The notes under the pieces are model-generated. The model did no database searches and was not told where the DNA came from. It was given only the letters and a program-made list of their open reading frames with translations. A stretch of 7,694 nt of DNA from an uncultured Lachnospiraceae bacterium (lineage in GTDB: Bacteria > Bacillota_A > Clostridia > Lachnospirales > Lachnospiraceae), in the NCBI GenBank assembly GCA_900555005.1, contig USJM01000080.1:1-7694 (forward strand). Reading direction: 5' to 3'. Shown one piece after another: positions 6,545-7,694 of the stretch (positions are counted from its first letter, which is position 1; every line of letters begins with the position of its first letter). Made by a program: the position numbers and the translations under genes.

Positions 6545-6838
6545 CAGGCCGGTTAATATGTATCAGTATACGGAATATTGAACAGCTGCGCCATACGCAT
6601 TCTAAAATGCAGCAGAGGAAAAAGGAAAGGCGGAACCAGGAACCAGTCAGCAAAGCGGCCGCCAGAAACCGGTATAGTCGCCGGATATGATATGGAAAAC
6701 GTGCGGATCACAGATGGATACTTGACAATGTGAGAAGTCTGTAATATTATAAGCACAGATTTTAATAATTTTGTAATATTTGAAATGAAAAAGAAATAAG
6801 ATTCAAAGATTTGTTCAAGATTTTGGAGGTTGACGGAT
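6545..6838. other. Divergent intergenic region between the zinc-ribbon and SH3-protein genes
   Basis: Both flanking genes read outward, so both promoters should lie here. The right-hand one is clear (6722-6750). For the minus-strand gene I see only weak boxes, for example TTCAAT near 6583-6578 and TATTAA near 6559-6554 on the minus strand, 18 bases apart. The part 6750-6820 is notably A+T-rich compared with the rest of the window. Longer minus-strand frames crossing this region have no ribosome site and look accidental. Confidence 0.45.
6722..6750 (+). promoter_or_regulatory. Near-consensus sigma-A promoter for the secreted SH3 protein
   Basis: TTGACA (6722-6727), a perfect -35, is separated by exactly 17 bases from TATTAT (6745-6750), a five-of-six -10. 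RNA should start near 6757, giving an A+T-rich leader of about 80 bases. This is the strongest promoter in the window and predicts high expression unless a regulator acts on it. Confidence 0.85.
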
Positions 6839-7694
6839 ATGAGGAACGCCGGAAAGATTGCAGCAGTTCTTTCGATGGGAATGGCGCTCAGTGCAGTGTG
6901 CGGAGTGAACGCATTCGCAGCGGACAAGGCATTCAGCCTGGATGTGGCAAACTGGTCACAGCAGGACTGGAACAGTATTGCGATGACGAACGATGACACT
7001 GTCACGTCTGGCGCAATCATCCGTTCTTCCGCTTCGACAGATTCGGATGTTGTGGGGTATCTGTACAGAGGTGCCGCAGTCAACGTCCTGGATAAGGGCG
7101 ATACCTGGACGCAGATCCAGTCCGGCGCTGTGACCGGATACGTGATGAATGATTATCTGGTCTACGGAGAGGCGGCAAAGGGCCTTGCGGACTACTACGG
7201 CAAGGAAGGCGTTGTGGCGAACTGGAACGATGTGAATGTCTTCACGGACAAGAGTGCAGACTCCGTTTCAAGGACCGTTTCAGACGGAACCGCGTTCCCA
7301 CTGGTCTCCGACGAAGGCCACTGGCTGCTGGTGCAGCAGGGAGCAGACAGTGCCGGATACGTGTCTGAGGACGATGCATCCAGGATGCTTCTGGTTGACA
7401 CCGCTGTCCCGGCAGACGGAGAGGATATTGCATCGACCTATACGGAGAATCTTGGCGGAACGGCTGCGGCTTCCACAGATGGAACAGATGCTGCTGACGC
7501 AGCATCGGATTCGTCTTCGGACAACGGCAGTGCTGCAGATGAAACCGGAACAGATGAATCGTCCGTATCGGATACAGGATATTCGGACAGCACCGCAGCA
7601 GCGGATACAAGTGACGGATATGCTGATGCATCTGCCTCCTACGACTCAGGGGCATCTGATACGGCGTCCACGCAGGCGGATACGAATGCTGCGA
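6839..7694 (+). CDS. Secreted SH3-domain protein, probably cell-wall associated (3' end outside window)
   Basis: The frame opens at ATG 6839, with GGAGG (6825-6829) 9 bases upstream, and stays open for 285 codons to the window edge. Residues 1-27 form a signal peptide: basic MRNAGK, a hydrophobic core, and the likely cleavage site NAFA/ADK. There is no lipobox. Residues about 59-109 fit a bacterial SH3 (SH3b) domain: IIRSSAST, VVGYLYRGAAVNVLDKGDTW and TGYVMNDYLVYG. A second, more divergent copy covers about 125-186, with GHWLLVQQ and AGYVSEDDASRML. From about 207 the sequence is a low-complexity tail of Asp, Ser, Thr, Ala and Gly with scattered Tyr, probably an extracellular spacer. Bacterial SH3b domains bind cell wall and commonly accompany peptidoglycan hydrolases (NlpC/P60, SleB or amidase types). 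A catalytic domain may lie beyond the edge, but that is inference. Confidence 0.88.
   Translation, partial: MRNAGKIAAVLSMGMALSAVCGVNAFAADKAFSLDVANWSQQDWNSIAMTNDDTVTSGAIIRSSASTDSDVVGYLYRGAAVNVLDKGDTWTQIQSGAVTGYVMNDYLVYGEAAKGLADYYGKEGVVANWNDVNVFTDKSADSVSRTVSDGTAFPLVSDEGHWLLVQQGADSAGYVSEDDASRMLLVDTAVPADGEDIASTYTENLGGTAAASTDGTDAADAASDSSSDNGSAADETGTDESSVSDTGYSDSTAAADTSDGYADASASYDSGASDTASTQADTNAA

Noticed and set aside
6740..6780. WalR (YycF) box controlling a wall-associated gene
   Set aside because: TGTAAT half-sites are present, but not as a direct repeat with the 5-base spacing that the WalR motif needs.
7242..7655. Minus-strand frame opposite the SH3 protein
   Set aside because: It is antisense to the open frame with signal peptide and SH3 domains, and has no ribosome site.

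Overview
The window looks like chromosomal DNA of a Gram-positive Firmicute, most likely a Clostridia or Lachnospiraceae relative. This is inferred from the strong AGGAGG-type ribosome sites, sigma-A-type promoters, T-tailed hairpin terminators and the style of the encoded proteins. It was not checked against any database. I see no rRNA, tRNA, CRISPR array, insertion sequence or phage gene.

Layout. (1) At the left edge, the first 18 codons of a minus-strand gene, perhaps an AraC-type regulator, diverge from the next gene. (2) A plus-strand glycogen phosphorylase gene (glgP, about 262-2540) ends in a strong terminator. Its reading frame is broken near 1211 by one missing base. (3) A roughly 310-base leader with a good promoter, a 34-codon candidate leader ORF and a long hairpin precedes mgtE (3001-4355), a CBS-domain magnesium transporter. 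mgtE is also broken by one missing base, near 4203, which removes the last transmembrane helix from the readable frame. (4) A 419-base spacer holds degenerate repeats and a GC-rich hairpin whose T-run lies on the minus strand. (5) An ArsB/NhaD-type (SLC13-like) ion permease probably starts at the TTG at 4775. It ends in a terminator shared with (6) a convergent minus-strand gene for a small zinc-ribbon membrane protein. (7) At the right edge, behind a near-consensus promoter, lies the first 285 codons of a secreted SH3-domain protein. It has an Asp/Ser/Thr/Ala-rich tail and runs off the window.

These are mostly separate transcription units, not one pathway: storage-glucan breakdown, magnesium uptake, ion or anion export, and cell-surface biology. 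I do not see a clear new multi-gene system. The most interesting points are the two single-base frameshifts in conserved housekeeping genes, which are most simply sequence errors but need checking, and the structured mgtE leader, whose pairings exclude one another and overlap a small ORF.
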